Source: Luteimonas panaciterrae
GTDB lineage: Bacteria; Pseudomonadota; Gammaproteobacteria; Xanthomonadales; Xanthomonadaceae
Length of the DNA stretch: 64,000 bases
Reading direction: 5' to 3'
Assembly (NCBI RefSeq): GCF_020511115.1
Contig: NZ_JAJAVH010000007.1
Span: 248,001-312,000, forward strand
Every line of letters starts with the position of its first letter. Within the stretch, counting starts at the first letter, position 1. The notes under the pieces were generated by a model. The model had not been told where the DNA came from and did no database searches. It saw only the letters and a list, made by a program, of their open reading frames with translations. A program made the translations under genes and the position numbers. Of the stretch, positions 54,757-64,000 are shown piece by piece.

Positions 54757-55735
54757 GGGATCGCTCCTCCACCGATGGTGCTGCTTCCGAAGATACTCTC
54801 GCCGCCGGGTGCCAGCAGTCAACCAGATACAGCGGCCGCTGTTTCGATTCTTCGTACAACCGGCCGAGGTACTCGCCGATCATGCCGAGCGCGACCAGTT
54901 GCACGCCGCCGAGGAACAGGATCACCGCCATCATCGTCGGCCAGCCCGCGACCCGGTCGCCCCACAGCAGGGCCTTGGCCACGATCCAGATGGCATAGAG
55001 AAAGGCGATCAGGGCCGTGGCCACGCCAAGATACGTCGCCAGACGTAACGGCGCGGTCGAGAAACTGGTGACCCCCTCGAGCGCGAAGTTCCACAACCGC
55101 CACAGGTTGAACTTGCTGTGCCCGGCCAGGCGCGCCTCGCGCTGATAGGGAATCGCAACCTGCTCGAAACCGATCCAGCCGAACAGGCCCTTCATGAACC
55201 GGTGCCGCTCGCGCAGCTGCCGCAGCGCCGCCAGTGCGCGCGGCGAGAGCAGGCGGAAATCGCCGGTATCGGTGGGGATCGGTGTCTTCGACAGCCGTCC
55301 CATCACGCGATAGAAGGCGTGGGCCGTGGTTTTCTTTACCCAGGTCTCGCCCTCGCGCACGGTGCGCGTGCCATGCACGTCGTCGTAGCCCTCGCGCCAT
55401 TTGGCGACGAATTGCGGGATCAGCTCCGGCGGGTCCTGGCCATCGGCGTCGAGGATGATCGCCGCGCCCTCCACGACATGGTCGAGACCGGCGGTCAGCG
55501 CCGCTTCCTTGCCGAAGTTGCGCGACAGCCGCAGCAGCGACACGCGTGCATCCCCGTTGGCGATGCCCTGCAGGATCGTCCACGTCCCGTCACGGCTGCC
55601 GTCGTCGATGTACAGCACGCGCCCTTCCACGCCCTCCAGCGCATCGAGCGCCGCGGCGATGCGTGGATGCAGGACGGGCAGCGCGTCGGCCTCGTTGAAG
55701 GCGGCGACGACGACGGTGAGCAGGTCTCGGGGCAT
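54716..55735 (-). CDS. GtrB-like membrane glycosyltransferase (GT2)
   Basis: ATG at 55735 gives 339 residues. GT2 catalytic part: LTVVVAAFNEADALPVL, VLYIDDGSRDGTW, SRNFGKEAALTAGLDHV, AAIILDADGQDPPELI (DxD), then a QREARLAGHSKFN region. Two C-terminal transmembrane segments, LATYLGVATALIAFLYAIWIVAKALLWG and MMAVILFLGGVQLVALGMIGEYLGRLYEE, match GtrB/DPM1-type polyprenyl-phosphate glycosyltransferases. It probably puts a sugar from a nucleotide onto undecaprenyl phosphate for cell-surface modification. Translation overlaps the CBS gene. Confidence 0.9.
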   Translation of the reverse strand: MPRDLLTVVVAAFNEADALPVLHPRIAAALDALEGVEGRVLYIDDGSRDGTWTILQGIANGDARVSLLRLSRNFGKEAALTAGLDHVVEGAAIILDADGQDPPELIPQFVAKWREGYDDVHGTRTVREGETWVKKTTAHAFYRVMGRLSKTPIPTDTGDFRLLSPRALAALRQLRERHRFMKGLFGWIGFEQVAIPYQREARLAGHSKFNLWRLWNFALEGVTSFSTAPLRLATYLGVATALIAFLYAIWIVAKALLWGDRVAGWPTMMAVILFLGGVQLVALGMIGEYLGRLYEESKQRPLYLVDCWHPAARVSSEAAPSVEERSHAYRTSAVGGEGA

Positions 55736-55800
55736 GCCGCCATCGTACAAGCTGGCACCTGTCGCCGACCAATCCGGCCGGCACCGCGATACGCAGGAAC

Positions 55801-56553
55801 TTAGTCGAGCCCCTTTACATAACCACTGCCGCCGATCCGCTGCACATTGCGCTGAATCCACGCCGCGCGCCGCTGCACGTATGGCCCCGGACGGGCGGCG
55901 CTGTAGCGCTTCGGGTTCGGCAATACCGCCGCCAGGCGCGCGCTTTCGGCCGGGGTCAGCCGCGCCGCGTCCTTGCCCCAGAAACTGCGCGCCGCCGCCT
56001 GCGCGCCGTAGATGCCGTCACCGAACTCGGCCACGTTGGCGTAGACCTCGAGGATGCGCCGCTTCGGCCACAAGGCCTCGATCAGCACCGTGTACCAGGC
56101 CTCGACGCCCTTGCGCACCCAGCTTCGCCCGCTCCACAGGAACAGGTTCTTCGCCAACTGCTGGCTGATCGTGCTGGCGCCGCGCACCTTGCGGCCGCGC
56201 GCGTTGTTGGCGCGCGCTTTCTCGATCGCCTTGAAATCGAAGCCGTTGTGGTTGGCGAAATTCTGATCCTCGGCCGCCACCAGCGACGCCGGCAGGCTGG
56301 GCGCGATCTCGTCGAGATCACGCCAGTCGTAGGCGACGCCGAAACGGAAATCCCCTTCGCCCCAGGCCTGCAGCTGCCGCGCGGCCATGAACATCGAGAA
56401 CGGCGGATCGATGACGCGCAGCACCAGCACCTGCAGCACGCTGAGCACAAGCAGAATCAGCGGCAGCTTCCACAGCCAATGCAGCCAGCGACGCCGCGAG
56501 CGCGTGGGCGCCGTGAAACGGGCCGCGCCATCGTTTGCGCTCATGTCCCGCAT
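55801..56553 (-). CDS. mtgA: Monofunctional biosynthetic peptidoglycan transglycosylase
   Basis: 250 residues (ATG 56553; 56544 also possible). A cytoplasmic stretch, one transmembrane helix (about 25-47) and a GT51 domain. Motifs: [24 protein letters not shown] with catalytic Glu, [70 protein letters not shown]. It polymerises lipid II glycan strands in the periplasm without a transpeptidase domain. Same strand as the GtrB-like gene, 65 bp apart. Confidence 0.96.
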   Translation of the reverse strand: MRDMSANDGAARFTAPTRSRRRWLHWLWKLPLILLVLSVLQVLVLRVIDPPFSMFMAARQLQAWGEGDFRFGVAYDWRDLDEIAPSLPASLVAAEDQNFANHNGFDFKAIEKARANNARGRKVRGASTISQQLAKNLFLWSGRSWVRKGVEAWYTVLIEALWPKRRILEVYANVAEFGDGIYGAQAAARSFWGKDAARLTPAESARLAAVLPNPKRYSAARPGPYVQRRAAWIQRNVQRIGGSGYVKGLD

Positions 56554-56657
56554 CGCGCGTATGCCTTGTCCGGCCTGGACGCCATCCCCATTCTCATCGC
56601 ATCCCCAAAATCACCGGACAGCATTATTCTGCGATGCTGGATGCACGACAACGCCTG

Positions 56658-57605
56658 ATGCCTTCGATCACCGACAACCCAACCGCGCCGGCCGCCGATG
56701 ATCGGCTGCTCCGATTCCTGCTCGAACACGCCGGCGTCCGCGGCGTGCACGTCTCGCTCACCGACACCTGGGCGCAGATCCGCAGCCGCGACCACTATCC
56801 GCTGGCCGTGGCCGAACTGCTCGGCGAAGCCGCGGCGGCGGCGGCGCTGTTCACCGGGCATGCCAAGGTGGACGGCCGTCTTTCCGTGCAACTGCGCGGA
56901 GACGGCCCGCTTCGCACACTGTTCGCCGAGTGCACGGCCGCCGGCACGCTACGCGGCATCGCGCAGCTGGCCGAGGGCGACAGCAGGCCGGTTTCGCGCG
57001 ACCTGCGCACGTTCGGCCCCGAAGCGGTGCTGGCGATCACCATCGAGAACCACGGTGCCGCCGGGCGCGACCCGATGCGCTACCAGGGCATCGTGGCGTT
57101 GTCGTCGGACGCGCTGTCCGGCGCCTTCGAACAATATTTCGTGCAATCCGAGCAGTTGCCCACGCGTCTGCTGCTGGCCGCCGACCCCGAGCCGCGCCAT
57201 CCGCGCGGCGAGATCCGCGCCGCCGGGCTGATGCTGCAGAAGCTGCCGGGCGACGCCGGCGACGACGACGGCTGGACCCGGGTCGGGGCCCTGTTCGACA
57301 CGCTCGGCCCCAACGAACTGCTCTCGGTCCCGGCCGAGACCCTGCTGCGGCGCCTGTTCCACGAGGAAACACCGGCCCTGCTGGGCGCCAAGCCGCTGCG
57401 CTTCGCCTGCTCCTGCTCGCGCGAGCGGGTCGCCTCGATGCTGCAGTCGCTGGGAGCCGAGGAGGCCCGTGCCGCCGTGATCGATGGCAGCGCCACTGTC
57501 CGCTGCGAGTTCTGCGGCCAAACCTATCTGTTCGCCCCGGCCGACATCGACGCCCTGTTCACATCCCGTGAGCATCCAATGGAGGCACCGGAACGGCTAC
57601 AGTAG
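56658..57605 (+). CDS. hslO: Redox-regulated chaperone Hsp33
   Basis: ATG at 56658 gives 315 residues; ATG 56634 would add eight. N-terminal part contains AVAELLGEAAAAAALFTGHAKVDGRLSVQLRGDGPL, the central part YFVQSEQLPTRLLLAA, and the C-terminal zinc switch has Cys pairs CSCS and CEFCG. Hsp33 is activated by oxidation when the four cysteines release zinc, and then holds unfolding proteins. Divergent from mtgA with about 100 bp between. Confidence 0.94.
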   Translation: MPSITDNPTAPAADDRLLRFLLEHAGVRGVHVSLTDTWAQIRSRDHYPLAVAELLGEAAAAAALFTGHAKVDGRLSVQLRGDGPLRTLFAECTAAGTLRGIAQLAEGDSRPVSRDLRTFGPEAVLAITIENHGAAGRDPMRYQGIVALSSDALSGAFEQYFVQSEQLPTRLLLAADPEPRHPRGEIRAAGLMLQKLPGDAGDDDGWTRVGALFDTLGPNELLSVPAETLLRRLFHEETPALLGAKPLRFACSCSRERVASMLQSLGAEEARAAVIDGSATVRCEFCGQTYLFAPADIDALFTSREHPMEAPERLQ

Positions 57606-57714
57606 CTAGACAGGGGCCCCCAAGGGGGATTGTTAAAGAACCATAAATCGAATAGAGTCGGAAGCGCCTGTACGGGGGAACTTCCTGCCTGGGAATGGGG
57701 TCGGTTTTTAACCA

Positions 57715-58578
57715 ATGTTTCGCGATTTCGCTCGACTGTCGTGTGCCCTGCTGCTCGCCCTAGGCGTGGCCACGGGCGCGTACGCGCAGGAAAAACCGGC
57801 GGATCGCAGCGACAAAAGCGCTGTACTGCCGGTCCTGGATCATGCCAGCGGCAAATTGCAGGGCTATCTCCTGCTCGAACCCACCAGCGTCCCCCAGAAC
57901 GGCGGTCGCTGGCATTTCGGCGGCAATTCGCTCGATGCCGCATTCGGTCTGAATGCGGGCGATTCGCTCGGATTGCTGTGCGATCGCCGCAGCGGCCTGG
58001 CCGCCGCGATCGGCAGCCTCGCCAACAACTGCATGCTCGCCACGCTCAATGACGACGGCACCAGCCATCGCACCAGCGCCACGGCCGCGCTCACCCGCGA
58101 CGGCAACCGTATCGGCCTGAGCGCCGGCACCGGCCGCGACACCCTGCCAACCTGGCTGTCCGGTGGACGCGGCACCGCGCAGGTGGACGTCAACGATCTC
58201 ACCGTCTTCGCGCAGAAAACCATCGGCGGCGAAGGCGTTGTCGAAATCGCCGGCACGGTCGCGAAGGCCCGTCTGCTTTCGCCGGCGGAAGCTTCCAACT
58301 TCGGCATCTCCGACCAGTGGAGCAGCCGCTCGCTGTCGATCGGTGGCGGCTACGGCGCGTTCAGCGCCAACATCATCGGCCGCGTCGTCGACACGCCCGG
58401 CCAGCCGAAATGGGAAGGTATCGGCCTCGGCCTGACCTGGCGCACACCCTGGAGCGGACAGCTCACCGTCGGTGCCGACAATCTGATCACGCGCGGCAAG
58501 AATCCGTTCTCGCCCAATACCGATGCCAAGCAGGACGAGGGCGCGGTGCCCTACGTCCGCTACGAGCAGGATCTGTAA
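57715..58578 (+). CDS. Unknown exported protein
   Basis: 287 residues. Signal peptide ends at GAYAQ. The mature chain has repeated Gly-rich beta segments (GRWHFGGNSLDAAFGLNAGDSLG, SLSIGGGYGAFSANIIGRVVDTPGQPKWEGIGLGLTWRTPWSGQLTVGADNLIT) and resembles an outer-membrane or secreted beta-structured protein conserved in Xanthomonadales. No named family recognised. A possible two-strand pattern repeats near the C-terminus. Preceded by a run of G-rich sequence; no promoter assigned. Confidence 0.75.
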   Translation: MFRDFARLSCALLLALGVATGAYAQEKPADRSDKSAVLPVLDHASGKLQGYLLLEPTSVPQNGGRWHFGGNSLDAAFGLNAGDSLGLLCDRRSGLAAAIGSLANNCMLATLNDDGTSHRTSATAALTRDGNRIGLSAGTGRDTLPTWLSGGRGTAQVDVNDLTVFAQKTIGGEGVVEIAGTVAKARLLSPAEASNFGISDQWSSRSLSIGGGYGAFSANIIGRVVDTPGQPKWEGIGLGLTWRTPWSGQLTVGADNLITRGKNPFSPNTDAKQDEGAVPYVRYEQDL

Positions 58579-58946
58579 CCAGATCTCTAGAGAGACATCA
58601 CGGTCCTCTGCATCGCCCGACACGCTGCGGCGCTCGTTCCCTACCTCGACCCTTCTGTCAGCATGCGTTAAGCAATGCTTACCGGCGTTACAGTGGCGTT
58701 ACACGTCACATCCAGCCTGATTCCAGAGCTTTTACTCGCAAAAATGTGAAGAAGCGCATGCTTTGCATTGCATCAGGCACTTTTCCGCCTTCATTCACTT
58801 ACATGAAGGTTTCTTCCGAAACGTTAACAACACTTTAATTCTCTCCCCCCGGCTTCTACTATCGGCCGGCCATACCGCATTTGGACGGCAATTTGCTGCC
58901 ATCGGCGTGGTTTTTGCATTGGGTTAACCCCTCCACGGAGAGAGAA
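58579..58946. other. TonB receptor upstream region
   Basis: 368 bp without a gene. Contains an 11-bp direct repeat (GGCGTTACAGT then GGCGTTACACG, 58684-58705), which is one helical turn apart and could bind a regulator. AT-rich stretches such as GTTAACAACACTTTAATTC lie about 100 bp before the start codon. Confidence 0.5.
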
Positions 58947-61811
58947 ATGACTTTTAAGACCAACAAGCTGCGCGACGCGATCGCTTATGCGCTCGTCGCG
59001 GGTGTCACCGGTTTCGGTGGCATCGGCATTGCCGCTGCCCAGGAAGCCACCGCTGCCCCGGCAGATCAGAGCCAGCCGACCGAACTCGACCGCATCGAGG
59101 TCACCGGTTCGCGCATTCGTCAGGCCAGCATCGAGACCGCCAACCCGGTCATCGTGATGAGCCGCGAAGAGATCCAGAAGCAGGGCTTCACCAGCGTCGG
59201 CGACATCCTGCAGAACATCACCACCACCGGTTCGCCGGCGATCAGCCGCTCGAATGCCCTCGCCTCGGGTGAGAACGTTGGCGGCCAGTACGTCGATCTG
59301 CGCAATCTCGGTGCGGAACGCACCCTGGTACTGCTTGACGGCAAGCGCATGGGCGTCACGTCCTCCGGCTTCTCGGATCTGGCCTCGGTCCCAACCTCCG
59401 CGATCGAGCGCATCGAAGTGCTGACCGATGGCGCCTCCGCCATCTACGGCTCCGACGCCATCGCCGGCGTGATCAACATCATCACCCGCAAGAACTTCGA
59501 CGGCCTGGAAGCCAGCGGCTACGTCGGCCAGTACGGCGAAGGCGACGGCCAGGTCCAGACCTACAACTTCGTCGTCGGCAGCACCGGCGAGCGCAGCTCG
59601 GTCCTGTTCGGTGCCGAATACACCAAGGAAGATCCGGTGTATGCACGCGACCGTGACTTCTCCGCCTATCCCAATGGCCCCTGGCACCGTCAGGATGGTT
59701 TCAGCGGCAATACCGACAAGGGCCGCATCATCCTGGCCAACGGCGATCAGTGGGTGCTCAATCCGGGCGCCGATCCCAGCGATCCGGCGAATTATCATGC
59801 TTTCGGCACCGGCGTTGACGGTGACCGCACCAACGCCAACCAGTACATGTTCCTGCGTACCGGAATCGAGCGTCGCTCGGTCTTCGCCAACGGCAGCTTC
59901 GACATCACCGACAAGGTGCGCGCGAAGGCCGATGTCCTCTACACGCATCGCGAAACCCTGCAGCAGATCGCCGGCTATCCCTTCGGCGCGTCTGACTTCG
60001 GTCTGTCGTGGTCGGCGGACAACGCCTACAACCCGTTCGGCGAAGATGCCGACTTCATTCGCCGCACCTCCGAGGTCCCGCGTCAGACCAACAACGAGCT
60101 GACCACCTACCGCTTCAGCGCGGGCCTGGAAGGCGCGTTCGACATCGGCGACAAGGGCTGGAACTGGGATGTCGGCTACGTCTACAACCAGAACAAGGGT
60201 GTGCAGACGAGCACGGGCAACCTGGTGCTCCAGCGTGCCGCCAACGCCCTGGGTGCCACCTTCGTGGACGAGAACGGCACGCTGCGCTGCGTGAATGATC
60301 CCGACAACTGCACCCCGTGGAATCCCGCGCTGGGCTATGGCCAGGCCGGCCCCGGTGGACTCACCGGCAATCAGGCGCTGCAGAACTACCTGTTCCTGCC
60401 GACGCATGACACCTCCGAGACCACGACCCACATCTACAGCCTCAACCTGAGCGGCGCTCTGGCCACCCTGCCCGCAGGCGACCTGACCATGGCCGCCGGT
60501 TACGAGCACCGCAAGGAAGACGCCCGCTTCGAACCGGATGCGATGAAGCAGGCCGGTCAGAACACCGACCTGGCTGGCGGCGTGACGCAGGGCGGCTACT
60601 CGCTCGACGAGTTCTACCTGGAGTTCAATGTTCCGATCCTGGCCGACAAGCCGTTCGCCAAGGAACTGTCGGTCGACGTGGCCGGCCGCTTCTCGGACTA
60701 CGACACCTTCGGTAACACCACCAACAGCAAGTTCGGCGTGAAATGGCGTCCGATCGAAGACCTGCTGGTGCGCGGCACCTACGGCACCGGCTTCCGCGCG
60801 CCGTCGTTGAACGACATGTTCGGCGGCTCCTCGCAGAGCTTCGAGTTCTACACCGACCCGTGCGACACCCTGTTCGGTTCCGCCGCCGGTTCGGCGAACT
60901 GCCTGGGCGCCGGCGCCGGTCCGGGCGTGCCTGCCGGTTATCGCCAGATCGCCGCGGGTGGCGACCCGGCACCGACCCCGAACTCGCAGGGCAACGTGCC
61001 GTTCGTGCTCACCTCGAATCCCGATCTGCAACCGGAAGAGTCGAAGAGCTTCACCGTCGGCGTGGTCTACAGCCCGCACTTCGTTGAGGGCCTGGACCTG
61101 AGCCTCGACTGGTGGAAGATCAAGATCGAGAACGTGATCCAGTTCGAAACCGCCACCTCGGTGCTGAACGCCTGCTACGTGCTGGGTATCGCCTCGCGTT
61201 GCGACGACTTCATCCGCGATCCGGTCACCGGTGAGGTACAGAACGCCGTTCTCACCACGACCAACGCCGGTTACATGGAAACCGCCGGCTTCGATTTCGG
61301 TGTGCATTACCGCCTGCCGGAAACCAGCTTCGGCAACTTCGTCATCGACTGGAAGACCTCGTATGTGGACTACAACGAGTTCAAGCGCGACAACGAAGCT
61401 TCCACGCCGGTCGAGCAGAAGAACAGCTGGAGCGTCGACAGCACCGCCTATTTCCGTACCCGCTCCAACCTGAGTGTCGACTGGAGCTATCAGGATTTCG
61501 GCGTGAACTGGGCTGTGCGTTACTACTCGGGCCTGAAGGAAGCGTGCGCTTACGATGGCGAATGCGACAAGCCGGACTTCGTGTCGCCTTACACCGGTGC
61601 ATCGCCGACCCGCACCACTGGCGCCAATACGTTCAACGACGTGCAGTTCCGCTACAACGCGCCTTGGAACGCCACGATCGCGCTCGGTGCCAACAACGTG
61701 TTCGACCACGAGGGCACATACATGTACACCAGCCCGAACTCGGACTTCGGCACGTACGGTGGTTTCGACATCGGTCGCTTCGTGTACATGAAGTACACCC
61801 AGCGCTTCTGA
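58947..61811 (+). CDS. TonB-dependent outer-membrane receptor
   Basis: ATG at 58947 with CGGAGAGAG gives 954 residues. Signal peptide ends about residue 31 (AAAQ). A TonB-box-like ELDRIEVTGSRIRQ segment is followed by a plug (VIVMSREEIQKQGFTSVGDILQNI, LRNLGAERTLVLLDGKRM, IERIEVLTDGASAIYGSDAIAGVINIITRKNF) and a large barrel ending in VYMKYTQRF. The GSRIR type is the large family of nutrient receptors abundant in Xanthomonadales. Substrate unknown; no transport or catabolic genes are nearby. Confidence 0.94.
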   Translation: MTFKTNKLRDAIAYALVAGVTGFGGIGIAAAQEATAAPADQSQPTELDRIEVTGSRIRQASIETANPVIVMSREEIQKQGFTSVGDILQNITTTGSPAISRSNALASGENVGGQYVDLRNLGAERTLVLLDGKRMGVTSSGFSDLASVPTSAIERIEVLTDGASAIYGSDAIAGVINIITRKNFDGLEASGYVGQYGEGDGQVQTYNFVVGSTGERSSVLFGAEYTKEDPVYARDRDFSAYPNGPWHRQDGFSGNTDKGRIILANGDQWVLNPGADPSDPANYHAFGTGVDGDRTNANQYMFLRTGIERRSVFANGSFDITDKVRAKADVLYTHRETLQQIAGYPFGASDFGLSWSADNAYNPFGEDADFIRRTSEVPRQTNNELTTYRFSAGLEGAFDIGDKGWNWDVGYVYNQNKGVQTSTGNLVLQRAANALGATFVDENGTLRCVNDPDNCTPWNPALGYGQAGPGGLTGNQALQNYLFLPTHDTSETTTHIYSLNLSGALATLPAGDLTMAAGYEHRKEDARFEPDAMKQAGQNTDLAGGVTQGGYSLDEFYLEFNVPILADKPFAKELSVDVAGRFSDYDTFGNTTNSKFGVKWRPIEDLLVRGTYGTGFRAPSLNDMFGGSSQSFEFYTDPCDTLFGSAAGSANCLGAGAGPGVPAGYRQIAAGGDPAPTPNSQGNVPFVLTSNPDLQPEESKSFTVGVVYSPHFVEGLDLSLDWWKIKIENVIQFETATSVLNACYVLGIASRCDDFIRDPVTGEVQNAVLTTTNAGYMETAGFDFGVHYRLPETSFGNFVIDWKTSYVDYNEFKRDNEASTPVEQKNSWSVDSTAYFRTRSNLSVDWSYQDFGVNWAVRYYSGLKEACAYDGECDKPDFVSPYTGASPTRTTGANTFNDVQFRYNAPWNATIALGANNVFDHEGTYMYTSPNSDFGTYGGFDIGRFVYMKYTQRF

Positions 61812-61848
61812 TCGATCGCAACCTGCAATGATCGATCGCAACCTGCAA
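61809..61848 (+). repeat. 20-bp perfect duplication starting at the receptor stop codon
   Basis: TGATCGATCGCAACCTGCAA occurs twice in a row, and the first TGA is the stop codon. The second TGA is offset by 20 bases, so it lies in another frame. A terminator follows five bases later. Confidence 0.92.
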
Positions 61849-61852
61849 CAAG

Positions 61853-61884
61853 AACTACGGCCCCTCTCGGGGCCGTAGTTTTTT
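61853..61884 (+). terminator. Rho-independent terminator of the TonB receptor
   Basis: AACTACGGCCCC-TCTC-GGGGCCGTAGTT is a perfect 12-bp stem with TTTT after it. Confidence 0.95.
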
Positions 61885-61936
61885 GTGGGTCTGATCCTGG
61901 ACGCAAGGATGCGGCGAGACGCGCCGCACCGGAGAA

Positions 61937-63715
61937 TCAGCTGAGGCCTTGCAGAATCCTGGCCTGCTCCGCATGCAATGTCCGCGGCATGCGCGTGCCG
62001 TAATCTTCGAGGTACCGGCCGATGCTGACGAGTTCCTCGCGCCAGCCCTGGCGATCCATGGCAAAGAGCTTTTCCTTCGCCTCGTCGCTCAACTCGACGC
62101 CATCCAGGTTGAGATCCGCGACAGCCGGCAGCGCGCCGATCGGCGTATCGACCGCACCGGCCTCGCCCTTCACGCGGCCGATCATCCACTCCAGCACGCG
62201 CAGGTTGTCGCCGAAGCCGGGCCACAGGAACTTGCCGCCGTCGCCCTTGCGGAACCAGTTGACGTGGAAGACCTTCGGCAACTTCGCGCCCGGCTTGTCG
62301 AACGACAGCCAGTGGGCGAAGTAGTCGGCGAAGTTGTAGCCGCAGAAAGGTTTCATCGCCATCGGGTCGCGGCGCATCACGCCGACCTGGCCGGTGGCGG
62401 CGGCCGTGGTCTCGGAGCCCATCGAGGCACCGACCAGCACGCCGTGCGTCCAGTCGCGCGCTTCGAACACCAGCGGCACGAGCGAGGCGCGGCGGCCGCC
62501 GAAGACGATCGCCGAGATCGGCACGCCCTGCGCGGCCTCGGCATGCGGCGAGTACGACGGGCACTGCTTCGCGCTCACCGTGAAGCGTGAGTTGGGGTGC
62601 GCGGCCGGGCCGTTGTCGGCTTTGTAATCGCGGCCTTGCCAATCCTTGGCGGGAACGCGGTCGTCGAGACCTTCCCACCACGGCTGGTTGTCGGCGGTCG
62701 TGGCGACGTTGGTGAAGATGGTGTCGCGCTGGATGCTGGCCAGCGCATTGGGATTGGAGTTGGCGCCGGTGCCGGGCGCGACGCCGAAGTAACCGGCCTC
62801 AGGATTGATCGCGTACAGGCGGCCATCCGCGCCGGGGCGCATCCAGCAGATGTCGTCGCCGACAGTCCAGACCTTCCAGCCACGCTCGCGATAGCTCTCC
62901 GGCGGAATCAGCATCGCCAGATTGGTCTTGCCGCAGGCGCTCGGGAAGGCGGCGGCGATGTAATGCACTTCACCTTGCGGATTCTCGATGCCGACGATCA
63001 GCATGTGCTCGGCCAGCCAGCCCTCGTTGCGCGCCTGATGCGAGGCGATGCGCAGCGCATGGCATTTCTTGCCGAGCAGTGCGTTGCCGCCGTAGCCGGA
63101 GCCGTAGGACTTGATGGTGAGTTCTTCCGGGAAATGCATGATGTAGCGGCGCTCGGGATCGAGCTCGCCGATCGAATGCAGTCCACGCACGAAACTCTCC
63201 TCACGCTCGATCCGCGCCAGCGCGTCCGCGCCCATGCGCGTCATGATGCGCATGTTGGCGACGACGTAAGGCGAGTCGGTGATCTCCACGCCGCAGCGCG
63301 CCAGCGGCGAGTCGATCGGGCCCATGCAGTACGGGATCACGTACATGGTGCGGCCGCGCATGCAGCCGTCGAACAGGGCGTCGATCTTGGCGTGGGCTTC
63401 GGCCGGCGCCATCCAGTGATTGTTGGGGCCGGCGTCTTCCTCGTTTTCGTGGCAGACGAAGGTGAGGTGCTCCACGCGCGCCACGTCGTCCGGATGCGAG
63501 CGGTGCAGCCAGCTGCCCGGATGGGTGTCGGCATTGAGCGGCAGCAGAGTACCGTCGGCCTGCATCTGCTTCAGGAGCGCGGCGTATTCGGCATCGCTGC
63601 CGTCACACCAGTGGATGCGATCCGGCCGGGTCAGTCCGGCGACGGACTGGACCCAGTCATTGAGCGCCTCGAGCGAACTGGGGGAGGGATTCGACGGGGC
63701 GATCGCGGCATTCAT
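61937..63715 (-). CDS. pckG: Phosphoenolpyruvate carboxykinase, GTP-dependent
   Basis: 592 residues. Motifs: CDGSDAEY near the N-terminus, the [16 protein letters not shown] region, [12 protein letters not shown] (kinase-1a P-loop), [32 protein letters not shown], and [19 protein letters not shown]. It interconverts oxaloacetate plus GTP with PEP, supporting gluconeogenesis. GTP rather than ATP use follows from the family. A TetR-type gene lies 9 bp upstream on the same strand, so it may control or be co-transcribed with it. Confidence 0.97.
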   Translation of the reverse strand: MNAAIAPSNPSPSSLEALNDWVQSVAGLTRPDRIHWCDGSDAEYAALLKQMQADGTLLPLNADTHPGSWLHRSHPDDVARVEHLTFVCHENEEDAGPNNHWMAPAEAHAKIDALFDGCMRGRTMYVIPYCMGPIDSPLARCGVEITDSPYVVANMRIMTRMGADALARIEREESFVRGLHSIGELDPERRYIMHFPEELTIKSYGSGYGGNALLGKKCHALRIASHQARNEGWLAEHMLIVGIENPQGEVHYIAAAFPSACGKTNLAMLIPPESYRERGWKVWTVGDDICWMRPGADGRLYAINPEAGYFGVAPGTGANSNPNALASIQRDTIFTNVATTADNQPWWEGLDDRVPAKDWQGRDYKADNGPAAHPNSRFTVSAKQCPSYSPHAEAAQGVPISAIVFGGRRASLVPLVFEARDWTHGVLVGASMGSETTAAATGQVGVMRRDPMAMKPFCGYNFADYFAHWLSFDKPGAKLPKVFHVNWFRKGDGGKFLWPGFGDNLRVLEWMIGRVKGEAGAVDTPIGALPAVADLNLDGVELSDEAKEKLFAMDRQGWREELVSIGRYLEDYGTRMPRTLHAEQARILQGLS

Positions 63716-63724
63716 TACGAGTTC

Positions 63725-64000
63725 TCAGGTTTGGGATTTCGGGGGAATCACCACGGCCATCATGTGCTCGACATAGGCTTCCAATTCTTCACGTGGCGGC
63801 TTGGCCTGCTGCAACTGTAGTTGCAGCTGTAGAAAGCCCACGTATGCGGCGTAGACAAGGCGCGCCCGGTGCTGGGCGTCGCTGCGGGTCAGTCCGGCCT
63901 GGCGGAACGAAGCGGTGAGGTAGTCCAGGCGCCGTTGTGAGACGCGTTCCATCACCGGTCGCACGATCGGATGATCCAGCGCTTTGAGCAGCGCGCTGAA
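63725..64000 (-). CDS. TetR-family regulator, N-terminus beyond the window
   Basis: The frame continues past the right edge (the visible part begins FSALLKALDHPIVRPVMERV) and ends in PPREELEAYVEHMMAVVIPPKSQ. The helical pattern RRLDYLTASFRQAGLTRSDAQHRARLVYAAYVGFLQLQLQ is typical of TetR C-terminal ligand domains. The DNA-binding part is not seen. It stands 9 bp upstream of pckG, which it may share a transcript with. Confidence 0.75.
   Translation of the reverse strand, partial: FSALLKALDHPIVRPVMERVSQRRLDYLTASFRQAGLTRSDAQHRARLVYAAYVGFLQLQLQLQQAKPPREELEAYVEHMMAVVIPPKSQT

Noticed and set aside
58824-62681. A 1285-codon open frame on the minus strand over the TonB receptor
   Set aside because: Antisense to a complete, well-conserved receptor and it runs into pckG in the wrong frame; no domain seen in it.

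Overview
The window looks like chromosomal DNA of a high-GC gammaproteobacterium of the Xanthomonadales/Lysobacterales group (Lysobacter, Luteimonas or a close relative). The evidence is the gene neighbourhoods (ruvX-algH, pilT/pilU next to yggS-proC, a SAM-riboswitch metX-metB-hom operon), a large TonB-dependent receptor, a secreted GH18 chitinase, GTP-type PEP carboxykinase, and proteins whose C-termini resemble the XVIPCD signal used by Xanthomonadales type IV secretion effectors. No rRNA, tRNA, prophage, insertion sequence or CRISPR array was seen.

Layout. 1-12 kb: ruvX (cut by the left edge), algH, a SlyD-like isomerase, tag, an unknown glycine/alanine-rich protein behind two perfect palindromes, Mn-type sodA, an amino-acid permease, a secreted esterase with a malectin-like domain, pilU and pilT, then divergent yggS, proC and a DUF4426-like lipoprotein. 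12-21 kb: DoxX, a BtuF-like protein without a signal peptide coupled to pdxH, a glycerate-kinase-like P-loop protein, dodecin, aroK-aroB, cupin, an MBL-fold hydrolase divergent from a GlxA/AraC regulator, WGR-hemE. 21-33 kb: a very large hybrid histidine kinase, a YceI / cytochrome b561 / YceI operon, a haem-binding periplasmic protein, a glutaredoxin-like protein, sdaA, hydrolases, an MFS transporter. 33-44 kb: chitinase with a NagR/NagQ-like operator, the metX-metB-hom operon behind a promoter, SAM-I riboswitch and terminator, a beta-propeller lipoprotein plus an M23 peptidase, prfC, hemolysin III.

44-52 kb is the accessory highlight. It is a tandem cluster of four paralogous proteins of 497-546 residues, each with an N-terminal HExxH metallopeptidase-like domain and a C-terminal XVIPCD-like, glutamine-tailed signal. 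Each is preceded by a small acidic protein gene or the remains of one. Two small genes are intact (46124-46612, 48308-48811), one is cut to 46 codons (50414-50554), and a possible 17-codon stub precedes the first effector. The small genes touch or overlap the effector start codons, as expected for immunity/effector pairs. The effectors alternate between two sub-types (A-B-A-B), pointing to block duplication. No secretion machinery is encoded here.

52-64 kb: AsmA-like protein, CBS-domain protein, GtrB-like glycosyltransferase, mtgA, hslO, an unknown exported protein, the TonB-dependent receptor, pckG and the C-terminal part of a TetR-type regulator cut by the right edge.

A second pattern runs across the window. 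At least five genes (doxX, the DUF3365-like gene, hemolysin III, the first effector, the TonB receptor) end in short tandem duplications that begin at or beside the stop codon. The unit lengths (14, 16 or 20 bp) are never multiples of three, so further stop codons fall in other reading frames.
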